From Zafaria ginkgonis (lineage in GTDB: Bacteria > Actinomycetota > Actinomycetes > Actinomycetales > Micrococcaceae): a DNA stretch of 64,000 nt. Shown one piece after another: positions 17,573 to 25,918 of the stretch (its first letter is position 1; each line of letters starts with the position of its first letter). Below the pieces are notes generated by a model. It was not told the DNA's origin. It did not search any database and saw only the letters and a list, made by a program, of their open reading frames with translations. The stretch lies in contig NZ_BAABEO010000026.1 of NCBI RefSeq assembly GCF_039540195.1, positions 141,173 to 205,172 on the forward strand, read 5' to 3'. The translations under genes were made by a program, and so were the position numbers.

Positions 17573-19237
17573 CTAGGAGACCTTGATCTCGGCCACCTGC
17601 AGGCCGTACGGGCGGGAACTGTTGACGCCGGCTGCCAGCTTCGGCAGCTCGGTGACGTTGATGAAGACGTACTGCGCCTGCGCCGCGCCGCCGTCCTCGC
17701 CGCTGACCGGAACCGTGACGGCCGGTCCCGTGAAGGAGCCCGAGGACACCTCGCGGGAGGCCCCCAGGTCATCCGTTTCGCCGACACGGATCTCGAAGGC
17801 GCCACCGGTGCCGTTGAGGCCGGAGAGTTCCACCGAGGACACGTCGGAGAGTTCCTCCAGCTTCACCACGAGGACCATGTTGGCGGCGAACCCGCCGAAC
17901 TGCGGCTGCGTGTAGGAGTAGGTCGCGTAGTAGCTGGCGGAATTGCCGTCGATGGCCTTGGCCAGGGTGCCGTCGGTTTCCGCGTTCAGCTGCTGGTTGC
18001 CCGGCACCACGCGGGTTAGGGCGGCGATCTCCGGGCTCACGCCGGTGCCCGCGGGGGCCTCGGCGGTGGGGGAGGCCGGCGCGCTGCCGGACTCCGAGGT
18101 CGCAGCGCCGTTGCCGGCCACGGGGGCCGCATCCTTGGGGGACAGCGCGTTGAAGGCGAACACCACGGCCACGATCAGCACCACACCGAGCACGCCGCCG
18201 ACAATCAGGCGGGTGATCTTCTTGCGGCCCTCTTCCGGCTCCTCGTCCTCGTAGCCGTCGTAGTCGGGCTCGGCAGAGGGCTCCTCGACGTAGCCGCGCG
18301 CGGCGGCCGGGAACGTTGCCGCGTTGCGCGAGGACGCGCCGCTGCGGATCGGTTTCATGGCCTCGCCGGCAAAGGGATCCGAGCCGGGCCGTGCGGCCGG
18401 GGCCGCGGGGCGCACCGGTGCCTCGGCGTCGGACGGGCGTTCCTCCTCCTCGGTCCACAGGGAGACCTTGGGGCTGGTGGCCGGCGCGGCGGGCGGCGCC
18501 ACCTCCTCCAGTTCGCCGGTGGAGTCCGCCTCGGCGGACCGCACGGCGGCGGTGGGCGGGGCGGCCGGAGCCGGCGGGACGGAGGAAGCCGGCTGCGCGG
18601 AGGAAACAGGCTGGGCGGACGGTGCCGGGGGAGCGGGGCGGGCGGCAGGAGCCGACGGCGCCGAAGCCGCCGCGGCGGCACCGGCCACGGGGAACTCCGG
18701 CAGGCCGGCATCGCGGCCCCTGCCGAAGCGGGACTTCAGCCCGGAGAGCTTGTCGGAGAGGTTGATCTCCGGCAGGCGGTCCATAACGCCCGGCCGGTTC
18801 TCCTCCTGGGCGAGCAGTTCCTCGTAGTATTCGTCGTCGTCCTCGTAGACCTGCGGCTCGCTGGAGCGGGAGACCCCGAAGATCTCCGAGCCCAGGGTGT
18901 CCGTGTAGAACGGCTCCACGTAGGGGCCGTCGGTCAGGATCACCAGGTCTAGAAGATCGGCCGGGTTGGCCGTGTTGGTGATGAGGTAGGTGTTGCCTTC
19001 GGAGATGCCGAGGTCCAGCACCTGCATGGCCCCGTAGCGCTCCCCGGTGGCGATTTCACGGGCGCTGGTGGCGACCTGGCTGGCGTTGGAGGCGGAGGCC
19101 ACCAGGATGCTCACCGGGCGATTCAGGACCTGGTCGCTGCCGTCCAGGACCAGGTCGCCGTCGGCAGAGGTCAGGACCAGCGCGGTGACCTTGTAGCGGC
19201 CTCCGAGCACGGTTCCGACGTCGATGGACTGCGACAC
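17573..19237 (-). CDS. MurJ-associated membrane pseudokinase-like protein (N-lobe only)
   Basis: A 554-residue protein starting at GTG 19237 behind GGGAGG. Residues 1-100 read like a decayed Ser/Thr kinase N-lobe (GTVLGGRYKVTALV...RPVSILVAS): the glycine loop is lost and the invariant lysine is absent. No kinase C-lobe follows. An acidic then Pro/Ala-rich cytoplasmic region leads to one membrane segment (about 344-365) and an external beta-rich C-terminal domain (about 410-554, with AIDGNSASYYATYSY) similar to the domain at the C-terminus of mycobacterial MviN. In mycobacteria, MviN carries such a pseudokinase and recruits FhaA. Here it is a separate gene, cut off from murJ by 24 kb. Confidence 0.75.
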   Translation of the reverse strand: MSQSIDVGTVLGGRYKVTALVLTSADGDLVLDGSDQVLNRPVSILVASASNASQVATSAREIATGERYGAMQVLDLGISEGNTYLITNTANPADLLDLVILTDGPYVEPFYTDTLGSEIFGVSRSSEPQVYEDDDEYYEELLAQEENRPGVMDRLPEINLSDKLSGLKSRFGRGRDAGLPEFPVAGAAAAASAPSAPAARPAPPAPSAQPVSSAQPASSVPPAPAAPPTAAVRSAEADSTGELEEVAPPAAPATSPKVSLWTEEEERPSDAEAPVRPAAPAARPGSDPFAGEAMKPIRSGASSRNAATFPAAARGYVEEPSAEPDYDGYEDEEPEEGRKKITRLIVGGVLGVVLIVAVVFAFNALSPKDAAPVAGNGAATSESGSAPASPTAEAPAGTGVSPEIAALTRVVPGNQQLNAETDGTLAKAIDGNSASYYATYSYTQPQFGGFAANMVLVVKLEELSDVSSVELSGLNGTGGAFEIRVGETDDLGASREVSSGSFTGPAVTVPVSGEDGGAAQAQYVFINVTELPKLAAGVNSSRPYGLQVAEIKVS

Positions 19238-19483
19238 GTTTCCCTCCCGGGAGTGGTTGCGGGCGCGAAGCACCCTCTGGATGGCTCTTCCCATGCTACC
19301 GGGGAGCGCGGATGATGCGAGCCAGCCATGCGGACGTGACGCGGCCCCCTGGCCGAAGAAGTCCAAGTGGGCCCGGGAACCCGCCCCATTTGAAGGAGAT
19401 CCGTCAGGCCCCCGGGAGCCGGCGGCTTCAAAGCGGCAGCCGGCCGTAGGCTGGGTCCCACACATAAGGGATCGGGGGACGGC

Positions 19484-20155
19484 ATGGCACAGGCGACGGT
19501 GGCCGAGGTGATGGCCGAACTGGCCGCGCTGGAGGATCCGAAGATGCGCGCGGCGAATGGGAAGCGCGGCGATGACCACGGCGTGAACCTCGGAGCCCTG
19601 CGCGCGGTCGCGAAGCGGCTGAAGACGCAGCAGGACCTCGCGCGCGAGCTGTGGGCGACGGGGGACACCGCGGCCAGGCTCCTGTCGCTGCTCATCTGCC
19701 GGCCGAAGGCCTTCGAACGTGACGAGCTGGACGCCATGCTGCGGCAGGCGCGCGCCCCCAAGGTGCACGACTGGCTGGTGAACTACGTGGTCAAGAAGAG
19801 CCCGCACGCCGAGGACCTGCGCGTGGCCTGGACCGCGGATCCGGATCCGGTGGTTGCGAGCGCCGGCTGGGCGCTGACCACCGAACGGGTGGCGAAGAAG
19901 CCCGAGGGGCTCGACCTTGACGGGCTGCTGGACACCATCGAGGCCCAGATGAAGGATGCCCCCGACCGCCTGCAGTGGGCGATGAACCACACCCTGGCCC
20001 AGATCGGGATCGAGCACCCGGGGCACCGCGCCCGCGCCATCGACATCGGCGAACGCTTGGAGGTGCTCAAGGACTATCCGACGCCCCCGAACTGCACCTC
20101 GCCATTCGCGCCGATCTGGATCAACGAGATGGTGGGCCGGCGGGGCGGGGCCTGA
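19484..20155 (+). CDS. DNA alkylation repair (AlkD-like) protein
   Basis: A 223-residue helical-repeat protein with the start-region pattern NGKRGDDHGVNLGALRAVAKRLK, the WALTTERV segment and DRLQWAMNHTLAQIGI, resembling the AlkC/AlkD-like DNA alkylation repair family (HEAT-like repeats, glycosylase for alkylated purines). Whether the catalytic Asp and aromatic residues of true AlkD are present cannot be settled by eye. It is read away from the pseudokinase gene and is probably native rather than part of the catabolic island. Confidence 0.7.
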   Translation: MAQATVAEVMAELAALEDPKMRAANGKRGDDHGVNLGALRAVAKRLKTQQDLARELWATGDTAARLLSLLICRPKAFERDELDAMLRQARAPKVHDWLVNYVVKKSPHAEDLRVAWTADPDPVVASAGWALTTERVAKKPEGLDLDGLLDTIEAQMKDAPDRLQWAMNHTLAQIGIEHPGHRARAIDIGERLEVLKDYPTPPNCTSPFAPIWINEMVGRRGGA

Positions 20156-20179
20156 GTCCGGTTTGGTGAAGCCCCGCCC
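20143..20179 (+). terminator. Candidate terminator hairpin after the AlkD-like gene
   Basis: GGGCGGGGC (20143-20151) pairs exactly with GCCCCGCCC (20171-20179). The stem starts inside the last codons and encloses the stop codon. No T tract follows. Confidence 0.4.
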
Positions 20180-20293
20180 TGCGGCGCGACCTTCTCATAG
20201 GCATTGCGGTACCCGCTGAATTCATGCACGCATGCCGGAACCAATAAACCGCCCTCATCGTAGCTGTGCGCCGTTTATGGGAAGGGTTCGACG

Positions 20294-21682
20294 TCAGCGG
20301 CGAATGACCTTGGCGGCAGCCATTGCCTTGAGCCCTTCGACGCCGAACTCCAAGCCGTATCCCGAGGCCTTGGTGCCACCGAACGGAATCGACGGGTCAA
20401 CGCCGCCGTGCTGGTTGATCCACACGGTTCCGGCTTCCAGGCGCTCCGCGATGCGGAGCGCCTCGTCGACATCGGCACCCCATACCGACGCGCCGAGTCC
20501 CTGGTCATTGCCGTTCGCGCGGCGCACCGCGTCATTGACATCGGAGTACTTGATCACGGGGAGTACCGGGCCGAATTGTTCCTCGTCCACGAGCGCCGCA
20601 CCGTCTTCGATGTCCGCCACGATGGTTGCGCGGTAGAAGAGCGGGCCGAGTTCCGGGGCGGGTTCGCCGCCGGCAGCGATGCGCGCACCACGATCTCGCG
20701 CATCATCGACAAGCCGTAAAACGATGTCGAACTGACTCGGGTTCTGCACCGGCCCGAGGCGGTTCGACTTGTCGTGTCCCGAGCCCATGGGTGCTTTTCT
20801 TGCCCGTTCGGCAAGGGCCGCAACGGTTTCCTCGTAGAGCGATTCGTGGACGTAGACCCGCTTGAGGGCGGCGCAGACTTGGCCGCTGTTCATGAAGGCG
20901 CCCCAGAACAACTTGTCGGCAATCGACTCGATGTTGGTCCCAGGAAGCACGATCCCCGCATCGTTTCCGCCCAATTCAAGCGTCAAACGTGCAAGGTTGT
21001 TTGCGGAACTCTCCACGATGCGCCGTCCCGTGGGGGTGGAACCAGTGAACACGATCTTGGCGATGCGAGGGTGCGCGGCTAGTGCAGCCCCGACCTTGCG
21101 GTCGCCGGAGATGCCATTGACGACACCCTCGGGAAGCCTGCGGATGAAAAACTGCAGCAGCGCCAAGACGCTGAGGGGAGTGTTCTCCGATGGTTTGACC
21201 ACAACGGTGTTTCCCATGCGAAGCGCCGGAGCAATGTGCCAGACGGCGATCATCACCGGAAAATTCCACGGGCCGATCGATGCCACCACGCCGAGCGGTA
21301 CATAGTGCAATTCGCTACGCGACGTGCCGTCATCCGCCAGGACCTGGGTCTCCAACACCGCGTCCGCGGCGCTTCGCAGCCACTTGGCAGCTCCGCGCGC
21401 CTCGCCTTCGCCACCGATTTTTCCCTGCTCAGCAGTGATGATCTGGCCCAGTTCGACGGCGTGCTCTTCGATGTCATCGGCGACAAGGTTCAAGAGCCGG
21501 GTGCGCTCCGCATGCCCGAGCGTTGCCCAGGCCGGCTGGGCTGCCGTGGCTGCCGCGATCATTTCTTCCAGATCATTGGTGGTGTGCTTCGGGGCGTAGC
21601 CCACCAGGTCGCGCGTTGCCGCATCCAGAATCGGGTAACCCACTTCGTTCGAAACGGATACTGAAGTCAGAAGAGCATTCAT
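20294..21682 (-). CDS. NAD(P)-dependent aldehyde dehydrogenase (upper module)
   Basis: A 462-residue aldehyde dehydrogenase. Motifs seen: cofactor segment PWNFPVMIAVWH, FTGSTPTGRRI, catalytic Glu in LELGGNDAG and nucleophile Cys in NSGQVCAALKR. A GGAAGG site before ATG 21682 fixes the start. It lies downstream of the PucR regulator on the same strand and has its own upstream dyad related to those before the TPP enzyme and the aminotransferase. That points to oxidation of the aldehyde made by the decarboxylase. Substrate class (aryl or aralkyl aldehyde) is inferred. Confidence 0.9.
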   Translation of the reverse strand: MNALLTSVSVSNEVGYPILDAATRDLVGYAPKHTTNDLEEMIAAATAAQPAWATLGHAERTRLLNLVADDIEEHAVELGQIITAEQGKIGGEGEARGAAKWLRSAADAVLETQVLADDGTSRSELHYVPLGVVASIGPWNFPVMIAVWHIAPALRMGNTVVVKPSENTPLSVLALLQFFIRRLPEGVVNGISGDRKVGAALAAHPRIAKIVFTGSTPTGRRIVESSANNLARLTLELGGNDAGIVLPGTNIESIADKLFWGAFMNSGQVCAALKRVYVHESLYEETVAALAERARKAPMGSGHDKSNRLGPVQNPSQFDIVLRLVDDARDRGARIAAGGEPAPELGPLFYRATIVADIEDGAALVDEEQFGPVLPVIKYSDVNDAVRRANGNDQGLGASVWGADVDEALRIAERLEAGTVWINQHGGVDPSIPFGGTKASGYGLEFGVEGLKAMAAAKVIRR

Positions 21683-21754
21683 GTGGGTCCTTCCCTTCAC
21701 GCGCGATTCGCGGCACTGGTCGGTTGGCAATGGTGAAAAGCTATCTAACTATTA

Positions 21755-21766
21755 TGAATATAGTCA
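21755..21766 (-). promoter_or_regulatory. Candidate operator (TGAATATA family), aldehyde dehydrogenase side
   Basis: TGAATATAGTCA differs at one base from the perfect dyad core TGAATATATTCA found at 25879-25890. On the minus strand TTGACT overlaps it and could be the -35 box of the dehydrogenase gene, which starts at 21682. Confidence 0.55.
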
Positions 21767-21824
21767 ATAGGGTCATGGGTGCCCTGATAACGCATTGCGC
21801 GTCGCAGCGGGGCTTTCCCTGGTG

Positions 21825-22991
21825 TTAGCGAAGGCCTGCGAGCGAGGCCACGCGCAGGCCGGCGTGCAGCTCGCGACGGACTTTGCCGTCGGCGAGGTCC
21901 AATCCAATGATTTCCCGCACCTGATCCAGCCGGTAGTAAAGCGTGCTGCGGTGCACGTGGAGCTCCTTGGCGGTGCGTTGGGCATCGCAACCGTAGTCAA
22001 GGTACGCCTCAAGCGTCTGCGCAAGGTCGAGGCGGGACCGGGCCGCGCACAGCAGCCGCACGCTCTCCGGGATATCCGATATCGAGAGCGTTTCCAGGGG
22101 GAGCTGCAGGAGCAGCCGGTCTATGCCAAGGGTGTCCCAGCGCGCGGCGGGAGAGCGTTCGGGGTCGATCTCGGCGCCTCGTCGCGCGACCCTTGCCTCG
22201 CGGAGTGAATGGTGGACCTCGGTGAGGGTTGTGTAGTGCCCGCCGACCCCGGCGCGGAGGCCGGTGAAGGGAGGCAGGGCGAGCAGGTCATTCAGTCGTT
22301 CCATCGAAATCTCGTACGGCACCACGAGCACTGCCTCGTCGTCGATCACCGCACCCTCTGCCCGCAAGGCGGGGAACGTGGGAATCGTGGAGAGCGCCTT
22401 GTCGAGAACCAGCTGCAGGTTTGCCGACCGCGGCGTCTCCCCGGGGAGCGTTGCGATCGCAATGACGGTGTAGTGCGGAACGGAAGAAACCAGGCCATTG
22501 GTCAGCAGCTCGTCGGCCGCCTGCTCGCGCTTGCTTGCGTCCACTCCAAGCAGCATGGTGAGCAGGTGGAAGGAGCGATCCGCCCCGTCCCGGTTGCCGA
22601 GCGCCCTCGCTGCGAGGATGAGCCCGATGTGGCTGCGCGTTGTCCCCAGCTCGGGATCATCCTTGGGCGGGAAGTCTGCGGTGCTGCCCTCCGGGATGTA
22701 TGAGAGGTAGCCCGTGATGCGCCCTTCATGGCGCAGGGGTGCGACGTGACGAGCCTGTTGTCCGTCGAGAGGCGGGATGTGGACGGGTCCGTCGGCCTGG
22801 TCAACGCGGTACTTGCGGATCGACTCCCGAGCGCGTGGCGAGCCCTTGTGGGACAGGATGATGGCCAAGCGCGACTGGTCGATGTCCTGGTCGTGGACGC
22901 TGAAAGCCACGACGTTGAAGGCCGAGTCGAAAACGACGATAGGGAACCCGATCTGGTCTGCGTAGGCCTGGACATATCCCTCAAGGTTCAT
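21825..22991 (-). CDS. PucR/CdaR-family transcriptional regulator
   Basis: A 388-residue regulator. The N-terminal third is a sensor-like domain (IGFPIVVFDSAFNVVAFSVHDQD), the middle is GGDEF-like without its motif, and the C-terminus carries the PucR helix-turn-helix, read as QTLEAYLDYGCDAQRTAKELHVHRSTLYYRL in the protein's last 70 residues (quoted in part: LHVHRSTLYYRLDQV). PucR members usually activate purine, aromatic or other catabolic genes in response to substrate. Transcribed toward the aldehyde dehydrogenase and divergent from the TPP enzyme, it probably regulates both. Confidence 0.85.
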   Translation of the reverse strand: MNLEGYVQAYADQIGFPIVVFDSAFNVVAFSVHDQDIDQSRLAIILSHKGSPRARESIRKYRVDQADGPVHIPPLDGQQARHVAPLRHEGRITGYLSYIPEGSTADFPPKDDPELGTTRSHIGLILAARALGNRDGADRSFHLLTMLLGVDASKREQAADELLTNGLVSSVPHYTVIAIATLPGETPRSANLQLVLDKALSTIPTFPALRAEGAVIDDEAVLVVPYEISMERLNDLLALPPFTGLRAGVGGHYTTLTEVHHSLREARVARRGAEIDPERSPAARWDTLGIDRLLLQLPLETLSISDIPESVRLLCAARSRLDLAQTLEAYLDYGCDAQRTAKELHVHRSTLYYRLDQVREIIGLDLADGKVRRELHAGLRVASLAGLR

Positions 22992-23107
22992 TCAGTCACC
23001 CTTTTCGTCTCGTAACGGTTGAATCTGCCGTCCGTGAATCCGCTGCCCGGTTTTTGGTCATGGTAGCGGCCGGGTGAGGGCCCGTCCCCTCACGGCGCTA
23101 TTGGGGG

Positions 23108-23147
23108 TTGTGGACGACCACGCTAAGACCTATATTGAATATAAACA
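23108..23147 (+). promoter_or_regulatory. Predicted promoter and overlapping operator of the TPP enzyme gene
   Basis: TTGTGG (23108-23113) and TATATT (23131-23136) are 17 bases apart. TGAATATAAACA (23136-23147), the third member of the TGAATATA family, overlaps the -10 box. A repressor here would block transcription start. Confidence 0.55.
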
Positions 23148-23169
23148 ATTATTTGAAGGGGGACAGAGC

Positions 23170-24780
23170 ATGACAAGAATGACTGGCGGCGACGCGCTGA
23201 CGAAGGCGTTGATCACCGAGGGAACGGAAACCGTATTTGGTATTCCGGGCGTTCAGCTCGATGGACTGACCGACGGCATGTACCGCCACCAGGGGGAACT
23301 CCACCTGATGGTGCCCCGCCACGAACAGACCACGACCTACATGGCCGATGGTTACCACCGCGTCACGGGCCGCCCTGGCGTTGCCATGGTGGTGCCGGGA
23401 CCGGGCGTCCTAAATGCCGGGGCGGGCCTGGCGACCGCGTATGCGTGTTCTTCCCAGGTTTTGCTGCTCGCCGGCACCATCCCGAGCACCCAAGTCGGCC
23501 AGGGCCTTGGCGCCCTCCATGAAATCCCGGCCCAGACCGAAACCCTGCGCGGCCTGACCAAGTGGACCGGAACCGCCACCTGCGCAGAAGAGATTCCGGA
23601 GTTGGTGCACGAGGCCTTCCGCCAGATGCGGACCGGACGCCCGCGCCCGGTCGCGCTCGAGGTCGCACCGGACATCCTGCACGCCGTCGCCGACATCGAG
23701 GTCGGCGCGCCGTTCGAGATCACCACGCCGAAAGTTGACGGAGCCGATCTGGCCCAACTGGTCGAGCTGCTCAACTCAAGCAAGCGGCCGGTGATCTACG
23801 CCGGCGGCGGCGTGAAGGGGGAGCGGGCCTTCTCCCTGCTCGCCCAACTGGCCGACCTGCTTGATGCGCCGGTTGTCATGAGCGAAAACGGGCGCGGGGC
23901 CATTGACGCCCGTGATCCGCACGCACTGCCTGCCTTTGCCCTTTGGGAACTGCGGGATCGTGCCGATGCAATCCTTTCGCTCGGGAGTCGATTCGTGACT
24001 CCCTTTGGCCAGCAGATGAACACCGGCGATGCCCGTGTCGCCCTGGTGAACATTGACGCGGACGACTTGGCGAAGCCGCGCCACGCAGACATTGCCGTGC
24101 TCGCGGACGCAACCGCGGTGCTCGAGGCACTTGTCGGGGCGCTCGGCAAGCGCGCGTCATGGCAGGGAGAAATTGCCGTTATGCGTGCCGAATGCGATCG
24201 TCGCGTCCGCGAACTTGTTGCCCCGCAGATGGAATTCATCGACGCCATCCGTGCGGCTATGCCTGCCGACGGCGTCTATGTCAATGAGCTCACCCAGATC
24301 GGTTACGTCTCCACCTACGGGTTCCCAGTGCAGGCACCAAACTCGTATGTATGGCCCGGCTACCAAGGCACCCTTGGCTACGCCATGCCGACCGCGCTTG
24401 GTGCGGCAGTCGGTGCAGCCGGTCGCCCGGTTGTCGTGGTCACGGGTGACGGCGGAATCGGCTGGTCCTTGCAGGAGCTTGCCACGGCGAAGCGCTACAA
24501 CATCCCCGTGGTGATCGTGCTCTTCGAGGACAAGCGCTTCGGCAACGTCTGGCGCATCCAGCGTGACCGCTACGAAGGTCGCTTTATCGGCTCCGATCTG
24601 GTGAACCCGGACTTCGAAACCCTTGCCAAGGCCTTTGGCGTCCGCTTCACCCTTGCCGAAGACGCCGCTGCCGTTAACAAGGCCGTCGCCGAAGGCATCG
24701 CCGCCGGTGAACCAACCCTCGTGACGGTGCCGGTTGACGTGTTCCCGACCCCATGGCCGTTCATCCACGAGCCCCACTAG
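23170..24780 (+). CDS. Thiamine-diphosphate-dependent decarboxylase/lyase
   Basis: A 536-residue enzyme of the acetolactate synthase / benzoylformate decarboxylase superfamily. The catalytic Glu is in MVPRHEQTTTYMADGY, and the TPP-binding motif starts GDGGIGWSLQELATAKRYN. The segment after it reads EDKRFGN, lacking the usual double Asn. ATG 23170 follows GAAGGGGG. Next to an aminotransferase and aldehyde dehydrogenases, 2-oxo acid decarboxylation (benzoylformate or arylpyruvate type) is the best inference. A carboligase or oxalyl-CoA-type role cannot be excluded. Confidence 0.88.
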   Translation: MTRMTGGDALTKALITEGTETVFGIPGVQLDGLTDGMYRHQGELHLMVPRHEQTTTYMADGYHRVTGRPGVAMVVPGPGVLNAGAGLATAYACSSQVLLLAGTIPSTQVGQGLGALHEIPAQTETLRGLTKWTGTATCAEEIPELVHEAFRQMRTGRPRPVALEVAPDILHAVADIEVGAPFEITTPKVDGADLAQLVELLNSSKRPVIYAGGGVKGERAFSLLAQLADLLDAPVVMSENGRGAIDARDPHALPAFALWELRDRADAILSLGSRFVTPFGQQMNTGDARVALVNIDADDLAKPRHADIAVLADATAVLEALVGALGKRASWQGEIAVMRAECDRRVRELVAPQMEFIDAIRAAMPADGVYVNELTQIGYVSTYGFPVQAPNSYVWPGYQGTLGYAMPTALGAAVGAAGRPVVVVTGDGGIGWSLQELATAKRYNIPVVIVLFEDKRFGNVWRIQRDRYEGRFIGSDLVNPDFETLAKAFGVRFTLAEDAAAVNKAVAEGIAAGEPTLVTVPVDVFPTPWPFIHEPH

Positions 24781-24791
24781 CGGTTCGGAAT

Positions 24792-24829
24792 CACGGGCGT
24801 CTCTGGGAGCGATTCCAGGGACGCCCGTG
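24792..24829 (+). terminator. Terminator after the TPP enzyme gene
   Basis: CACGGGCGTCTCTGG (24792-24806) pairs with CCAGGGACGCCCGTG (24815-24829), with one G-U and an 8-base loop, followed by TTTAT. It starts 12 bases after the stop codon. Confidence 0.85.
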
Positions 24830-24917
24830 TTTATATGGTGTAGCGGCCGCAAACCCGGCCTGACAAACGAGGCAGATACGCGTTGCCGACTAGGGCGAAC
24901 TTGGGAGCAGAAAAGCA

Positions 24918-25607
24918 TTGAGTCGGTACATCAGCGAGGCCGCAGCCGTGCAGGTCGCTCGCGTGATTGAGGACGAAATCATCGCAAACCGCTGGGAATC
25001 CGGCCATTTCATCGGTCGGCGGCAGGAGTTGGCGGCTCGCTATTCCGTTGCTCCGGCAACCCTTAGCGAGGCGATCCAACTTCTGCGTTCCCGCGGCCTG
25101 GTCGACGCCAAACCGGGCCCTGGCGGTGGAATCTTCGTCACCGACGCTTCTCCCTTTACCGTGCTGAGTGACGAGTTGCTGAGCCTTCGCGAAAGCCCCG
25201 CGACACTCAACAACAGCCTGCGCGTGCTCGATGCCCTGGACGGCGCGATTCTGCATGACGCGATCGAACATGCCTCGGCCCAAGACGTGCGCGAACTGCG
25301 GCTGCGTGCCCAATCCCTGGAGGCAGCCTGGGAAGACTCGTCCCGAGAGCATGAAATTTGGGCGCTGCATGCCCGAATCGCAAAGATCAGCCCGAATGAG
25401 TTGCTGCGAAGTCTCTACCTGAACCTCGTTGACTTCATTACCCAGCGATACAGCGAAGAAAACACGGCGCCGGCTACTCCGCAGCGTTTGCAGACGCACT
25501 TGGATTTTGTCGCCGCAATTGAGCGGCGCGACCACAAGCTCGGCAGCGAGGCTCTGCGGTTGCACACCAAGGAATCGGTGGATGGCGTGGCCGACGAGGG
25601 CAGCTGA
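24918..25607 (+). CDS. GntR-family transcriptional regulator (FCD type)
   Basis: A 229-residue regulator with an N-terminal GntR winged helix (GRRQELAARYSVAPATLSEA, then LRSRGLVDAKPGPGGGIFV). Its helical C-terminal effector domain resembles FCD, with HEIWALHARI and HLDFVAAIERRD, but fewer metal-binding histidines than usual. TTG 24918 is used as start because GGGAGC precedes it. It sits between two genes with TGAATATA-type dyads, which makes it a good candidate to bind them. The PucR protein is the other candidate. Confidence 0.88.
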   Translation: MSRYISEAAAVQVARVIEDEIIANRWESGHFIGRRQELAARYSVAPATLSEAIQLLRSRGLVDAKPGPGGGIFVTDASPFTVLSDELLSLRESPATLNNSLRVLDALDGAILHDAIEHASAQDVRELRLRAQSLEAAWEDSSREHEIWALHARIAKISPNELLRSLYLNLVDFITQRYSEENTAPATPQRLQTHLDFVAAIERRDHKLGSEALRLHTKESVDGVADEGS

Positions 25608-25849
25608 CTGGAGCAAAGCGCGTTGTCTGGGACGTAGCGATCTCATCGCCTAGGGCGGCCCTGTTCAAGGCTTGGGGGCGGCACGTGGGCGCCGCAAACC
25701 TGCCGGTGCTTGGGCGTGGGTGATTTTCCCGTCCCGTCACGGGCCTTCCCGAAATCATGTCAAACCCGTCCGCGGGCGCCCAGAAGCACCATGTCAGTTC
25801 AAGCTTTTCGCCACTCACCCACATGTGTGTTCGACTTCACTTTTGGCCC

Positions 25850-25879
25850 TTGACAGTGGGATGCGCAGATCTCAATAAT
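25850..25879 (+). promoter_or_regulatory. Predicted promoter of the aminotransferase gene
   Basis: A perfect -35 box TTGACA (25850-25855) is followed after 18 bases by AATAAT (25874-25879), five of six matches to TATAAT. It is the best housekeeping promoter match noticed in the window. Confidence 0.7.
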
Positions 25880-25894
25880 GAATATATTCATTAT
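25875..25894. promoter_or_regulatory. Perfect 20-base operator palindrome
   Basis: ATAATGAATATATTCATTAT is a perfect palindrome overlapping the -10 box of the aminotransferase promoter. Related, less symmetric copies lie before the TPP enzyme (23136-23147) and the aldehyde dehydrogenase (21755-21766). The position implies repression by steric block. Confidence 0.8.
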
Positions 25895-25918
25895 CCATAA
25901 TTGACCTAAGGAGTTGGC

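Larger units (their letters stand above)
25608..25918 (+). other. Intergenic region with aminotransferase promoter
   Basis: A 311-base stretch with no gene. It contains the consensus promoter and the perfect operator palindrome listed separately, both within the last 70 bases. The rest shows no repeat, hairpin or ORF that I can support. Confidence 0.6.
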
